Source: Rhodobacter sp.
GTDB taxonomy: Bacteria; Pseudomonadota; Alphaproteobacteria; Rhodobacterales; Rhodobacteraceae
Direction: 5' to 3'
NCBI GenBank assembly: GCA_020637515.1
Contig: JACKKG010000001.1
Location: 744,001 to 808,000 of the forward strand
Length of the DNA stretch: 64,000 nucleotides
This document shows positions 39,135-48,104 of this stretch, in pieces. The notes beneath the pieces are model-generated. The model made no database searches. It was given only the letters and a program-made list of their open reading frames with translations, and was not told the origin of the DNA. Both the position numbers and the translations under genes were made by a program. How positions within the stretch are numbered: the first letter of the stretch is position 1; the number at the start of each line of letters is the position of its first letter.

Positions 39135-39698
39135 TCAGCGGAACTGTGCGTGGTACTCGGCGTTCGGTTCCATCGCGATAGCCGAGGCGACGCGGTTCGA
39201 CATGTTGTAGAACCCGGTGACCGAGGCGATGTCAAAGATGTCGCGGTCGGTGAAACCCACGTCGCGCAGCGCCTGCCGGTCGGTCTCGACGATCTCGCTG
39301 GAGGCCTTGGTGGCCTTTTCGACAAAGGCCAGCATGGCGGTCTGCCGGGCGTCCAGATGCGCCATGCGCCAGTTCATCACCAGCGCCTCGCCCAGCGCCG
39401 GGTTGCCCGACAACTGCCGCAAAGCCGCGCCATGCGCGACCTGGCAATACCAGCAACGGTTGATCGAGCTGACGACGACGGCGATCATCTCGCGTTCCAG
39501 TTTCGACAGGCCCGAGGCGCCCAGCATCAGGTCGTTATACATCGCCGTGAAGGCGTTCAGCTTGGTGATGTCGAAGCTGTGCGCCCGCAGCACGTTGGGG
39601 ATCATCCCCAGCTTTTCCTGGCAGATGTCGAAATACCGTTGCGTGGCCTCGGGCAGCGGATCGACCGGCGGCAGATCGAGGGCGGAAATGCGGGTCAT
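39135..39698 (-). CDS. AhpD-like peroxidase-related protein
   Basis: 187 residues of the carboxymuconolactone decarboxylase/AhpD superfamily. The redox motif CWYCQVAHG (CxxC plus His) sits mid-protein, preceded by SKLEREMIAVVVSS. These proteins often reduce peroxides with a thiol partner. The ATG at 39696-39698 has GGGAGAAG upstream and overlaps the stop of the GNAT gene. Confidence 0.9.
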   Translation of the reverse strand: MTRISALDLPPVDPLPEATQRYFDICQEKLGMIPNVLRAHSFDITKLNAFTAMYNDLMLGASGLSKLEREMIAVVVSSINRCWYCQVAHGAALRQLSGNPALGEALVMNWRMAHLDARQTAMLAFVEKATKASSEIVETDRQALRDVGFTDRDIFDIASVTGFYNMSNRVASAIAMEPNAEYHAQFR

Positions 39699-40375
39699 CG
39701 GGTCTTCTCCCTGTAGTGGTAGACGGAAACCTCGGCCATGCCGAGGGCGGAATAAAGCGCGCGGGCCGGGGCGTTCGCCTGCGTGACGGCCAATGCAAAG
39801 GTGTCGGCGCCGTTTTGCGCCGCCCAGTCCGCAATGCCGCGCACCATGTAGCGGGCGACGCCCTGGCGGCGGAACGCGGGCTCCACGTGCAGGGCGTGCA
39901 GCATGGCGATCCCCCGGTTCACGGCGGCGAACCCGACCCCGGCGGCGCGATTCTGAAAGCGCGCGATGAAGCCCATCCTGGGCAGGCAGGCGCGATGCAT
40001 GACCGCCAGCCGTTCGGGCCCGATCCCGCCCTCGGCCCACAGCGCGCGCTGAATGGCCAGCGGCGGCCACATCGGCAACAAGGAAATCGGGCGCGGGGCC
40101 TCGGCCACGGTGGCGACGGGGGCGGCCATCAGCACGGTCGGGTCCACGACATGGTAACCGCGCGCCTCGAGCGCGGCATCCAGCGCCTGCTGGCCGGGGC
40201 GGACCTGAAACAACGGGTCGTCGGGCAGGTCGGCGGGGTCGAATTCGCCCGTCAGGACCGTCGCGCTGACCCGCTTGCCGCCGCCCGCGCCATCGGCGCG
40301 CCGATAGCCCCCGACGGTTTCACTTGCCGCGGGCGGCCAGGTGGCGTCCAGCGCGTCGAACAGCGCGGCGCTCAT
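39695..40375 (-). CDS. GNAT family N-acetyltransferase
   Basis: 226 residues. The C-terminal GNAT core is clear: AMLHALHVEPAFRRQGVARYM (motif A, acetyl-CoA pyrophosphate loop RRQGVA) and ALYSALGMAEVSVYHYR at the end. The substrate is unknown. It is in a three-gene minus-strand run, CinA-like / GNAT / AhpD-like, with ATGA overlaps. Confidence 0.87.
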   Translation of the reverse strand: MSAALFDALDATWPPAASETVGGYRRADGAGGGKRVSATVLTGEFDPADLPDDPLFQVRPGQQALDAALEARGYHVVDPTVLMAAPVATVAEAPRPISLLPMWPPLAIQRALWAEGGIGPERLAVMHRACLPRMGFIARFQNRAAGVGFAAVNRGIAMLHALHVEPAFRRQGVARYMVRGIADWAAQNGADTFALAVTQANAPARALYSALGMAEVSVYHYREKTR

Positions 40376-41097
40376 GGTTGGGCCGCCAGCGCCGCCAGCG
40401 CCACCATCGCCGCGTCCAGTTGCGCGGCGTCGGTGCCGCGCACCACCAGTTGCGTGCCATAGGCGCCGTTTCGCTGATAAGGATACGAGCCAAAGCTGAG
40501 ATCGGGATAGCGCGCGGCCAGATCGGCCAGCGGGCGCGCGATCTCGCCCTCGCCGCGCTGCACGTCGATCATCTGGCTGAGCAGCGGATCGCCGCCCGTC
40601 AGGCCCGGCAGAACGCCCGCGACCATCGCCTCGAAGATCGCGGGAACGCCGGCCATCACATGGACATTGCCCAGCGTGAACCCGGGCGCGGCAGAGATCG
40701 GGTTGTCGATCAGCGCGGCGCCTTCAGGGATGCGGGCCATCCTGAGGCGCATCTCGTTCAGCTCCAGCCCGGTGCGCTGGTAATGCGCGCGCAGGATCTG
40801 GTGCGCATCCTCGCGCACGCCGATGGGGGCGCCAAAGGCGGCGGCAACCGCGTCGGCGGTGATGTCGTCATGCGTCGGGCCGATCCCGCCCGAGGTGAAC
40901 ACATGGTCATGCGAGGCCCTGAGCGCGTTCACCGCCAGCACGATCGCGTCGTGTTCGTCGGCCACCACACGCACCTCACGCAGGCGGATGCCACGGGCGG
41001 TCAGGGCGTTGGCCAGGTGGTGGGTGTTGGTGTCACGGGTGCGACCCGAAAGGATCTCATCCCCGATGACGAGCATGGCGGCGGTGGGGTTCGGCAT
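40372..41097 (-). CDS. CinA/MoaB-like molybdopterin-binding-fold protein
   Basis: 241 residues. Conserved MoaB/CinA core: MLVIGDEILSGRTRDTN at the N-terminus, VFTSGGIGPTHDDITADAVA, and NVHVMAGVPAIFEAM. It corresponds to the CinA N-terminal half without the nicotinamide-nucleotide amidase domain. It may hydrolyse nucleotide derivatives such as ADP-ribose, as reported for CinA; precise role unknown. The start MPNPTAAM at 41097 has GGAAAGAGA upstream. It heads the three-gene run and is divergent from sfsA across 83 bp. Confidence 0.88.
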   Translation of the reverse strand: MPNPTAAMLVIGDEILSGRTRDTNTHHLANALTARGIRLREVRVVADEHDAIVLAVNALRASHDHVFTSGGIGPTHDDITADAVAAAFGAPIGVREDAHQILRAHYQRTGLELNEMRLRMARIPEGAALIDNPISAAPGFTLGNVHVMAGVPAIFEAMVAGVLPGLTGGDPLLSQMIDVQRGEGEIARPLADLAARYPDLSFGSYPYQRNGAYGTQLVVRGTDAAQLDAAMVALAALAAQP

Positions 41098-41180
41098 GGC
41101 GGTCTCTTTCCTGATTGTCCGGACGTTACCCCGCTTTGCGGGCGTTTCCAATCGGGCGCGGCGGGGTTATTCCCGGGGGT

Positions 41181-41879
41181 ATGGAGTTTCCTCGCCCCCT
41201 GCACCGCGCCACCCTGATCCGCCGCTACAAGCGGTTTCTCGCGGATATGGATCTGGACGGCCGGACGGTGACGGTGCATTGCGCGAACCCCGGGTCGATG
41301 CTGGGCATGGCCGACCCCGGCATGACCTGCTGGATCGAAGCCAACGACGACCCCGCGCGAAAACTGCGCTGGTCGTGGAAACTGGTCGAAACGGGCACCG
41401 GCCGGGCGGTGGTGGATACCGCCCTCGCCAACCGCGTGGTGGCCGAGGCCCTGCGCGGCGGCTTCCTGAATGCGGGCGATTTCCGCGCCGAGGTCAAGAT
41501 CGGCCAATCCTCGCGCCTGGATTTCGTGCTGGGCGACGGCACCTTGCTTGAGGTGAAAAGCGTCACCCTCGCGCGGGGCGGCTGGGGTGAATTCCCCGAC
41601 AGCGTGACCGCCCGCGGCACAAGGCACCTGCACGAACTGACGCGCGCCGCGGCGCAGGGGCAGGGCGCCGCGATGCTCTATCTGATGTCGCGCGACGATG
41701 TCGCGCGGGTGCGGATCGCCGCTGACATCGACCCCGCCTATGCGCGCGCCTTCGATCAGGCGCGCGCCGCCGGGGTGCGGATGCTGGCACTGGGCACGCG
41801 GATCACCCCGCAAGGGGTGCAGGCGACAGGGCCGGTTCCGGTGGACGACAGCCCCCAGTCTGGCGTTTCGCGCGGATAA
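41181..41879 (+). CDS. sfsA: SfsA family DNA-binding/sugar fermentation stimulation protein
   Basis: 232 residues. RRYKRFLADM, VHCANPGSMLGM, the DNA/nuclease-like core SSRLDFVLGDGTLLEVKS with acidic residues, and PDSVTARGTRHLHEL are SfsA signatures. SfsA was reported to bind DNA non-specifically; cellular role is unsettled. The ATG at 41181 gives the usual MEFPRP N-terminus; an in-frame upstream extension was discarded. The Shine-Dalgarno is poor. Confidence 0.92.
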   Translation: MEFPRPLHRATLIRRYKRFLADMDLDGRTVTVHCANPGSMLGMADPGMTCWIEANDDPARKLRWSWKLVETGTGRAVVDTALANRVVAEALRGGFLNAGDFRAEVKIGQSSRLDFVLGDGTLLEVKSVTLARGGWGEFPDSVTARGTRHLHELTRAAAQGQGAAMLYLMSRDDVARVRIAADIDPAYARAFDQARAAGVRMLALGTRITPQGVQATGPVPVDDSPQSGVSRG

Positions 41880-41915
41880 CGCCTATTTAGGGCCGGCAGA
41901 ACAAGAGGTCCGCCC

Positions 41916-42767
41916 GTGAACGATACCCACAATGGCCAGGTCACCCGCGACGGCATCCGCATCCATTCGGCCGAGGATTTCGCCGGAATGCGCAAGGCCG
42001 GGCAGGTCGCCGCACAGATCCTCGACGATATCGCGCCGCATGTCGCCCCGGGCCAGACCACCGGCGCCCTCGATCGCCTGATCGAGGGGATGGTGCACGC
42101 TCACGGCGCCAAATCGGCGACCATCGGCTATCGCGGCTACAAGCATGCCAGTTGCATCAGCACCAATCACGTCGTCTGCCACGGCATTCCCGGCAGCGCC
42201 ATTCCCACCGGCCGCAACGAGAAGAAGCGCACCGACGACGCCTTTCAGGACGGCGACATCCTGAACATCGACGTGACGGTGATCGTTGACGGCTGGTATG
42301 GCGACACCTCGCGCATGTATATCGCCGGCACGCCGAAACCCTTTGCGATGCGGCTGATCCAGGTCACCCATGACGCGCTGATGAAGGGGATCGAGGCCGT
42401 CCGTCCGGGCAACACCTTTGGCGACATCGGCTACGCGATCCAGAGCTATGTCGAGGCGCAGCGCATGTCCGTGGTGCGCGATTTCTGCGGCCACGGGCTG
42501 GGTCGGGTGTTCCACGCGCCGCCGAACGTGCTGCACTATGGCCGACCGGGGCGCGAGGCGGTGCTGGAGGAAGGCATGTTCTTCACCATCGAGCCGATGG
42601 TGAACCTGGGACGCGCTGAAACCAAGGTCCTTTCCGACGATTGGACCGCCATCACCCGCGACAAATCCCTGTCGGCCCAATTCGAACATTCGGTCGGCGT
42701 TACCTCTGGCGGTTGCGAAATCTTTACGCTCTCGCCTGCTGACCGATTTTATCCCACCTGGGGTTGA
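41916..42767 (+). CDS. map: Methionine aminopeptidase, type I
   Basis: Removes N-terminal Met from nascent proteins. 283 residues. Metal ligands fall in NIDVTVIVDGWYGDTSRM (two Asp), GHGLGRVFH (His), FTIEPMVN (Glu) and SAQFEHSVGVT (Glu). The start is GTG at 41916 with AGAGGT upstream. A strong bidirectional terminator begins a few bases after the stop, shared with the convergent H-NS-like gene. Confidence 0.95.
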   Translation: MNDTHNGQVTRDGIRIHSAEDFAGMRKAGQVAAQILDDIAPHVAPGQTTGALDRLIEGMVHAHGAKSATIGYRGYKHASCISTNHVVCHGIPGSAIPTGRNEKKRTDDAFQDGDILNIDVTVIVDGWYGDTSRMYIAGTPKPFAMRLIQVTHDALMKGIEAVRPGNTFGDIGYAIQSYVEAQRMSVVRDFCGHGLGRVFHAPPNVLHYGRPGREAVLEEGMFFTIEPMVNLGRAETKVLSDDWTAITRDKSLSAQFEHSVGVTSGGCEIFTLSPADRFYPTWG

Positions 42768-42770
42768 AAA

Positions 42771-42801
42771 AAAATAGCCGCCCGGCCAGGGCGGCTATTT
42801 T
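42771..42801. terminator. Bidirectional intrinsic terminator between map and the H-NS-like gene
   Basis: Perfect 13-bp stem: AAAATAGCCGCCC (42771-42783) and GGGCGGCTATTTT (42789-42801) around a 5-base loop. Extra A's precede it and T's end it, so both convergent genes get a U-tract. Confidence 0.92.
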
Positions 42802-42820
42802 CCTGGCACGATACGGCCTG

Positions 42821-43132
42821 TCAAATTGCCAGATCGTCCAGCGATTTACCGGCCGACAGCGCCGCTTCGATCCAATGAGGCCGCCGTCCCCGACCAGTCC
42901 AGGTTTGCGACGGATCGGCCGGATTGGCGTATTTCGGCGCGGCCGGCTTGCGAGTGCGCTTGACGCCCAGGCTGGCCAGATCGGCCGGCGAAAGGCCCCG
43001 CTCGCGGGCAAAGGCCTCGACCTCGGCCAGGGCCTTGCGGCGCTCGCGCTCGGTGAAATCGGTTATGGCGGCTTCCACGTCCTTTCTGAGTTGCTTCAAC
43101 TCAGCCAGCGACAGACTGTCCAGATCCATCAT
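42821..43132 (-). CDS. HvrA/Spb-type H-NS family nucleoid protein
   Basis: 103-residue DNA-binding protein. The N-terminal part is a charged helical oligomerisation region (LAELKQLRKDVEAAI, RERRKALAEVEAFA) and the C-terminus has the H-NS DNA-binding motif YANPADPSQTWTGRGRRPHW. In Rhodobacter, HvrA-type proteins regulate photosynthesis, nitrogen or oxygen responses and silence AT-rich DNA. Tandem ATGs at 43132 and 43129; AAGGA spacing favours the second. Confidence 0.92.
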   Translation of the reverse strand: MMDLDSLSLAELKQLRKDVEAAITDFTERERRKALAEVEAFARERGLSPADLASLGVKRTRKPAAPKYANPADPSQTWTGRGRRPHWIEAALSAGKSLDDLAI

Positions 43133-43210
43133 CTCGTCCTTTTTATAGGTTCCTCAAAAAAATCGAATGGCAGGTCTACTAAAAAACGTCAATTGCATTT
43201 CGCAAAACTG

Positions 43211-44143
43211 TTACCTCGCAGCGGGTCGGGCTTCGCGCAGGACCATGTATATACCGGCCCCCAGGATCAGCGCAATTCCGATCCAGGAAACCGCATCCGG
43301 CCAATCGCCGAAAACCGTCAGCCCCCAGAAAATGGCCATGGGCAATGCCGCGTATTCCAGAGGGGCGACCAGCGCCGCCTCGCACAGCCGATAAGCCTGC
43401 GAGATCATCAACCCGCCCAGGGCCGTGCCGAACCCGGCCAGCGCAAAGAACGGCAGATCGGCGGGCGCGGGCCAGACCCATTCGCGCAACAGGAACGAAA
43501 GCGTGCTGTCGCCGCCCGGATCAAAGCGCCCGTTGCCGACCGCCAGCCCGAATACGACGCTGAAGGCGATGAAGGTCAGCTGAATGTAGAACGCCATCGT
43601 CGCCGCGCTTTCGCCCGGGCCCAGCTTGCGCGTCATCGTGTTCAGCCCCGCGTAGCACGCCGCCGAGACCAGCGGCAGCAGCGCAATGGTGCTGAACGTG
43701 TCGCTGCCGGGGCGGACCATGACCATTGCGCCCAACAGGCCAACCGCAATGGCAGCCCAGCGGCGCGGCCCGACGTGTTCGCCCAGGAACAGGATCGAGA
43801 ACAACGCGATCATCAGCGGGCTGACGTAGAAGATCGCTGTCGCGTTCGCCAGCGGCATGGCGGACAGCGCCAGGAAGAAGGTCATGTTGGCCGCCACGAC
43901 GAAGGCGCCGCGCAGCAGGTGCTTGCCCGGCTGACGGGTGCGCAGCAGACCATATCCGCCAGCCAGCGGAATGACCGCCCCCAGCAGGATCGCCAGACCG
44001 ATCACCGAACGGATCAGCACGATCTCGTGCAGCGGATAGCCGCCCGACAGGAACTTGATCGACATGTCGCCCAGCGAAAAGGCCAGCGACCCGCCCACCG
44101 CGCTGAGCGTGCCCAGCGTGACGGCCGAGGGCGACGCCCTCAT
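43211..44143 (-). CDS. DMT (EamA) family exporter
   Basis: 310 residues, ten hydrophobic helices in two repeated halves (first half about 10-140, second about 150-300). LGDMSIKFLSGGYPLHEIVLIRS and YVSPLMIALFSILFLGE are typical EamA repeats. The substrate is unknown. The ATG at 44143 overlaps the YaiI stop; the long in-frame upstream extension is the shadow of yaiI. Confidence 0.87.
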   Translation of the reverse strand: MRASPSAVTLGTLSAVGGSLAFSLGDMSIKFLSGGYPLHEIVLIRSVIGLAILLGAVIPLAGGYGLLRTRQPGKHLLRGAFVVAANMTFFLALSAMPLANATAIFYVSPLMIALFSILFLGEHVGPRRWAAIAVGLLGAMVMVRPGSDTFSTIALLPLVSAACYAGLNTMTRKLGPGESAATMAFYIQLTFIAFSVVFGLAVGNGRFDPGGDSTLSFLLREWVWPAPADLPFFALAGFGTALGGLMISQAYRLCEAALVAPLEYAALPMAIFWGLTVFGDWPDAVSWIGIALILGAGIYMVLREARPAAR

Positions 44144-44583
44144 CGCTTCGCGCCCAGCAGGCGTTCCAGAGTCTGCGTGAACCGCGACCGGTCGCGGGCA
44201 GAAAAGCTTTTGCCCGAACCCTGGCGGAACGGATCGGCGGCCCGCAGGTCCGCCGCAAGGTCGCGCATCGCCAGCACCTGGCCGATGTTCGCCGGCGTCA
44301 GCACCGTGCCGTCCGGCTTCAGCACCTGTGCGCCGGTGTCGATACAGCGCGCGGCCAGCGGAATGTCGGCGGTGACCACCACATCGTCCGGGCCGGTCTG
44401 CGCGGCAATCCATTTGTCCGCCGCGTCGGCGCCCTGATCGACATAGACATTCTGCACCAGCGGGTGATCGACCGGTCGGATACCGCCGTTCGAAACGATG
44501 CGGACCGCCACGCCGTGGCGCAGGGCGACACGCAAGGATTCCTCGCGCACGGGGCAGGCGTCGGCATCGATGAAAAGCGGCAT
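44140..44583 (-). CDS. YaiI/YqxD family (DUF188) protein
   Basis: 147 residues. MPLFIDADACPVREE, VRIVSNGGIR, VVVTADIPLA and the closing FTQTLERLL match the YaiI/YqxD family of PIN-like fold and unknown function. The ATG at 44583 has ACAGGTG upstream and the family N-terminus; a nine-residue extension was dropped. Coupled to the DMT exporter by an ATGA overlap. Confidence 0.92.
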   Translation of the reverse strand: MPLFIDADACPVREESLRVALRHGVAVRIVSNGGIRPVDHPLVQNVYVDQGADAADKWIAAQTGPDDVVVTADIPLAARCIDTGAQVLKPDGTVLTPANIGQVLAMRDLAADLRAADPFRQGSGKSFSARDRSRFTQTLERLLGAKR

Positions 44584-44648
44584 GGGCACCTGTCGGGTCA
44601 ACGCGCACATTTAGGCGCCCCGCGGCCCGCTTGGCAAGGCGCGGGCGT

Positions 44649-45260
44649 TCAGTGGCCCAGCCGGCAGCAGCCGCTCAGCCCACCGCCCGGAGTGCCGCGC
44701 CAGTAGACCTGAACCTCCAACCCATAGGGCAGGTCGCTCATGCCATCCGAACACAGGCCCTGGCGCACCACGGCAAAGCCCTGCCGCGCGCCGGTGAACG
44801 GCACGGCGAGGGTGCGCGGATACTGCGTTTGCGGCAGGTTCGGCGCATCCGTGACCAGCGCGAAATCGCCATCGGCGGCGCTGTAGTCCGCGCCATTCGT
44901 CGGCAGGTGAAAGGCCAGCGTCCAGAAAGGCTCGGTCCCGACGCAGGTCATCGCAACGGTGCCGTCGATCCAGCGATCGGTCCCCCGGCGCGTCAGATAG
45001 CGCATCGACGCCCAGCCGCCGTCTTCGTGATGGCGCACCAGACCCCAGGCGCGATCCTCGGACAGGCCGACAACCTCGATGTCGGTGGCGTTCGGCGCCA
45101 GATGGCCCACGATGGCGGCGCGCGCCGAAGGTTCGGCCCGGATGTTCAGCACGTCGTTCCCGGCGACGCCCGAGACGCGGTGCAGCGCGGGAAAGTCCTG
45201 CGCCAGCGCGGCCTGCGCCGTCAGGATCGTGACCAGCAGGGCAAGAATGCGGGCAATCAT
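44649..45260 (-). CDS. Periplasmic SH3-like domain protein
   Basis: 203 residues with a signal peptide (IARILALLVTILTAQAALA). The mature N-terminal part (VLNIRAEPSARAAIVGHL, WASMRYL) is a bacterial SH3 domain; the C-terminal half contains GTEPFWTLAF, resembling COG3650-type outer-envelope proteins, and two adjacent Cys near the end. AGGAGG precedes the start. It follows the ABC permease gene by 9 bp and may be co-expressed. Confidence 0.78.
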   Translation of the reverse strand: MIARILALLVTILTAQAALAQDFPALHRVSGVAGNDVLNIRAEPSARAAIVGHLAPNATDIEVVGLSEDRAWGLVRHHEDGGWASMRYLTRRGTDRWIDGTVAMTCVGTEPFWTLAFHLPTNGADYSAADGDFALVTDAPNLPQTQYPRTLAVPFTGARQGFAVVRQGLCSDGMSDLPYGLEVQVYWRGTPGGGLSGCCRLGH

Positions 45261-45269
45261 GACCCCCTC

Positions 45270-46091
45270 CTAATGTTTGGCGCCCCAGCTCAGCGAGGCC
45301 TGCCGCCGCGTGTAGAATTCGCCCATCAGGCCCAGAAGCAGCGCGGCAAAGGTAATGGCGACCGGGTAAAACAGGTTCGTATAGTGCGGATTGTAATTCA
45401 GGAACGCGAACCCGCGCGCCTGGTCGATGATGTGAAACAGCGGGTTCCATTCGAAATAGGGCAGCATCGCGCCGGGCAGCGCATTGGCGACGAACATCTT
45501 GCCCGAGGCGAACATGTTGATGCGCGAATAGATCTGCGACAGCATGACGACGGCCTTGGGCGCCCAGGGCTTTGCGGCCAGGAACACCATGCCGATGGCC
45601 ACGCCGGAAAACCAGCCCAGCAGCAGCATCAGGATGCAACCCAGCGGGTCGTAGATTTCGAGCGGCATCCAGGCGGCATCGTAGAGAAACAGCACCACGA
45701 ACATCGACAGAAGCTGGATATACAACTCGCCCAGCGCGGCGGCGCCGATGGCGACGATGGTGTTCATCGGCGCGTGCTTCATCATGGCCGAGGTCGGCCC
45801 CTCGGCCGCGACGACCGCCGACATGGCCTTGACGTGGCCCATATACAGGAACACGCCGGTCATCAGATACAGCATGAAGTCGCCGCGAATGCCGCGCGAT
45901 CCCCAGCCGGTGAAATAATACATCGCCCAGAACACCCCGACCAGCATCACCGTCTGGAAGATGTTCAGCAGCAGGCCGATCAGCGCGTTCCCGTGCGAGT
46001 TGCGGGCGCTGCGCACGGCGGCGTGGAACGTCAGCTCGGCGATCGTGAACGCCGAGGCGAACCAGGTTTCATGGCTGCGATTGTTGAGCAT
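45270..46091 (-). CDS. KpsM/Wzm-like ABC-2 polysaccharide export permease
   Basis: 273 residues, about six membrane helices from about residue 40. The SARNSHGNALIGLLLNI and YFEWNPLFHIIDQARGF segments are typical of ABC-2 permeases that export capsule or O-antigen polymers. The start MLNNRSHETWF at 46091 has AGGAAAG upstream; a 31-residue in-frame extension is unlikely. No ATP-binding partner (KpsT/Wzt) is in this window, so it must be elsewhere. Divergent from cysQ. Confidence 0.82.
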   Translation of the reverse strand: MLNNRSHETWFASAFTIAELTFHAAVRSARNSHGNALIGLLLNIFQTVMLVGVFWAMYYFTGWGSRGIRGDFMLYLMTGVFLYMGHVKAMSAVVAAEGPTSAMMKHAPMNTIVAIGAAALGELYIQLLSMFVVLFLYDAAWMPLEIYDPLGCILMLLLGWFSGVAIGMVFLAAKPWAPKAVVMLSQIYSRINMFASGKMFVANALPGAMLPYFEWNPLFHIIDQARGFAFLNYNPHYTNLFYPVAITFAALLLGLMGEFYTRRQASLSWGAKH

Positions 46092-46210
46092 CCGCGCTTT
46101 CCTGCCGTTCCCGGGCTGACCCCGGGGTTGTGGACTTGTGTTCCGGCAGGGCCAGAGGGTAAGCCCAAACCCGTTGTCGATCAACTCGACCCTGATACCG
46201 AAGGCGTCTC

Positions 46211-47008
46211 ATGACCCAAGACTTTCACCAACTGGTTGAAACCGCGTTTCGAGCGATCGCCCTGAAAGCCGGCGCCGTCATCATGGAGGTTTATGGACGC
46301 CCCGATTTCGAAGCGCGCACCAAATCCGACAGTTCGCCCGTGACCGAAGCCGACGAAGCCGCCGATGCGCTGATCCGGGCCGAGCTGGCGGAGGTGTTTC
46401 CCGACCTTCCCGTCGTGACCGAGGAACTGACCGAATCCCACCGCATCCAGGCCACGCGCTTCATCATCGTCGATCCTCTGGACGGAACCAAGGAATTCGT
46501 CCAGCGGCGCGGCGATTTCACGGTGAACATCGCGCTGGTCGAAAACGGCGTGCCGGTGCGCGGTGTGGTCTATGCTCCGGCCCGCGCGCGCCTGTTCTAC
46601 ACCCGCGCAGACGGGTCGTCGGTCGAAGAGGCCGGCCCCTTTGGCGCCGATCCGGGCGCCCGGACGGCGATTCGCGTGTCGCAGCCCGACAACGCGGCGC
46701 TTCTGGTCGTGGCCTCGAAATCGCACCGGGACGCGGCGACGGATACCTATATCAACTGCTACGCCGTCAAGGACGCCAAGAGCGCGGGCTCGTCGCTGAA
46801 ATTCTGCCTGGTCGCCACCGGCGAGGCCGATTTCTACCCCCGCCTGGGCCGCACCATGGAATGGGACACCGCCGCCGGTCATGCGGTCGTTCTGGGCGCC
46901 GGCGGGCAGGTGCTGCGCTTCGACGACCATACGCCTCTGACCTATGGCAAGCCGGGCTATGAAAACCCGTTCTTCCTGGTTCTGTCGCCCGGGGTGGCGC
47001 TGCGCTGA
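46211..47008 (+). CDS. cysQ: 3'(2'),5'-bisphosphate nucleotidase CysQ
   Basis: Mg-dependent, hydrolyses 3'-phosphoadenosine-5'-phosphate (PAP) left by PAPS-using sulfotransferases and reductases. 265 residues. Inositol-phosphatase-family metal motif VDPLDGTKEF, VTEADEAAD upstream and the C-terminal EWDTAAGHAVV. A hairpin terminator follows. With a sulfotransferase gene 5 kb downstream, PAP removal is a plausible context. Confidence 0.93.
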   Translation: MTQDFHQLVETAFRAIALKAGAVIMEVYGRPDFEARTKSDSSPVTEADEAADALIRAELAEVFPDLPVVTEELTESHRIQATRFIIVDPLDGTKEFVQRRGDFTVNIALVENGVPVRGVVYAPARARLFYTRADGSSVEEAGPFGADPGARTAIRVSQPDNAALLVVASKSHRDAATDTYINCYAVKDAKSAGSSLKFCLVATGEADFYPRLGRTMEWDTAAGHAVVLGAGGQVLRFDDHTPLTYGKPGYENPFFLVLSPGVALR

Positions 47009-47014
47009 TTCAAC

Positions 47015-47040
47015 TCTGGCGGGTTTCGGGGCCCGCCAGA
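47015..47040 (+). terminator. Hairpin after cysQ
   Basis: TCTGGCGGG (47015-47023) and CCCGCCAGA (47032-47040), a 9-bp perfect stem with an 8-base loop, six bases after the stop; followed by CTAATTTCC. Probable intrinsic terminator. Confidence 0.75.
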
Positions 47041-47161
47041 CTAATTTCCCCAAATTAACCCTAAAAGCCCGATTTCCAGCCACAAACGCGCCCAGATTGC
47101 GAAGCAGAACCTGCATATCGACGGGCAGAACGCTCGTCTTCACAGCAAGGTGGAAGATCCG

Positions 47162-48055
47162 ATGCGCAATAAAGTCACGAAGGCTGTGTTCCCCGTCGCC
47201 GGGATGGGCACGCGTTTCCTGCCCGCTACGAAATCCGTTCCGAAAGAGGTCCTGACGCTGGTTGACCGCCCGTTGATCCAATACGCGATCGACGAGGCGC
47301 GCGAAGCCGGGATCACCGAATTCATCTTTGTCACCTCGCGCGGGAAAAGCGCGCTTGAGGACTACTTCGACCGCGCCCCCGAACTGGAGCAGTCGCTGAA
47401 GGCGAAGAACAAGACCGACCTGCTGAACATCTACAACGAGACCTGCATGGATTCGGGCGCCATCGCGTATGTTCGCCAGAACCAGGCGCTGGGCCTGGGC
47501 CACGCGGTCTGGTGTGCCCGCCATCTGATCGGGGACGAACCCTTTGCGGTGCTGCTGCCCGACGACGTGATCGCCGCCGAAAAGCCCTGCCTGAAGCAGA
47601 TGGTCGAGGCGTATGAGGAAACCGGCGGCAACATGGTCGCCGCGATGGAGGTCCCGGCCGAGAAAGCCTCGTCCTATGGCGTGCTGGACGTGCCCGCGGG
47701 GATCAGCCCCCTGCTGCCGGTGCGCGGCATGGTCGAGAAACCCGCCCCGGGCACCGCGCCTTCGAACCTGGCGGTGATCGGCCGTTACATCCTGTCGCCC
47801 GATGTGCTGCGCGCCCTTGACGGCCAGCAGACCGGCGCGGGCGGGGAAATCCAGCTGACCGACGCCATCGCCAAGCAGATCGAGGCCAAGAACAACGTCT
47901 ATGGCTACCGCTTCCAGGGTCAGCGATTCGACTGCGGGTCCAAGGCGGGGTTCTTGCAGGCGACGGTGGCCTTCGGCCTGGCGCGCGCCGACCTGCGCGA
48001 CGAGCTGGAAGACTACATCTACGACATGATGGCGATGCGCGCGGCCGCCGAATAA
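47162..48055 (+). CDS. galU: UTP-glucose-1-phosphate uridylyltransferase
   Basis: Makes UDP-glucose for glycans. 297 residues. Signature VFPVAGMGTRFLPATKSVPK, LVDRPLIQYAIDEA, LLPDDVIAAEKPCLKQM and GYRFQGQRFDCGSKAGFL match GalU. The ATG at 47162 is preferred to a GTG at 47150. It is separated from cysQ by a terminator and about 120 bp, and is followed by a strong hairpin and then two glycosyltransferase genes. Confidence 0.96.
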   Translation: MRNKVTKAVFPVAGMGTRFLPATKSVPKEVLTLVDRPLIQYAIDEAREAGITEFIFVTSRGKSALEDYFDRAPELEQSLKAKNKTDLLNIYNETCMDSGAIAYVRQNQALGLGHAVWCARHLIGDEPFAVLLPDDVIAAEKPCLKQMVEAYEETGGNMVAAMEVPAEKASSYGVLDVPAGISPLLPVRGMVEKPAPGTAPSNLAVIGRYILSPDVLRALDGQQTGAGGEIQLTDAIAKQIEAKNNVYGYRFQGQRFDCGSKAGFLQATVAFGLARADLRDELEDYIYDMMAMRAAAE

Positions 48056-48081
48056 GGCCCGACACGCCACCGAACCGGACG

Positions 48082-48104
48082 AGAGGGGGCTTGTCGCCCC
48101 CTCT
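48082..48104 (+). terminator. Hairpin after galU
   Basis: AGAGGGGGC-TTGTC-GCCCCCTCT (9-bp perfect stem) then TCGC. The following bases (48105-48150) resemble the block after the WecG-like gene, suggesting a shared intergenic repeat family. Confidence 0.7.
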
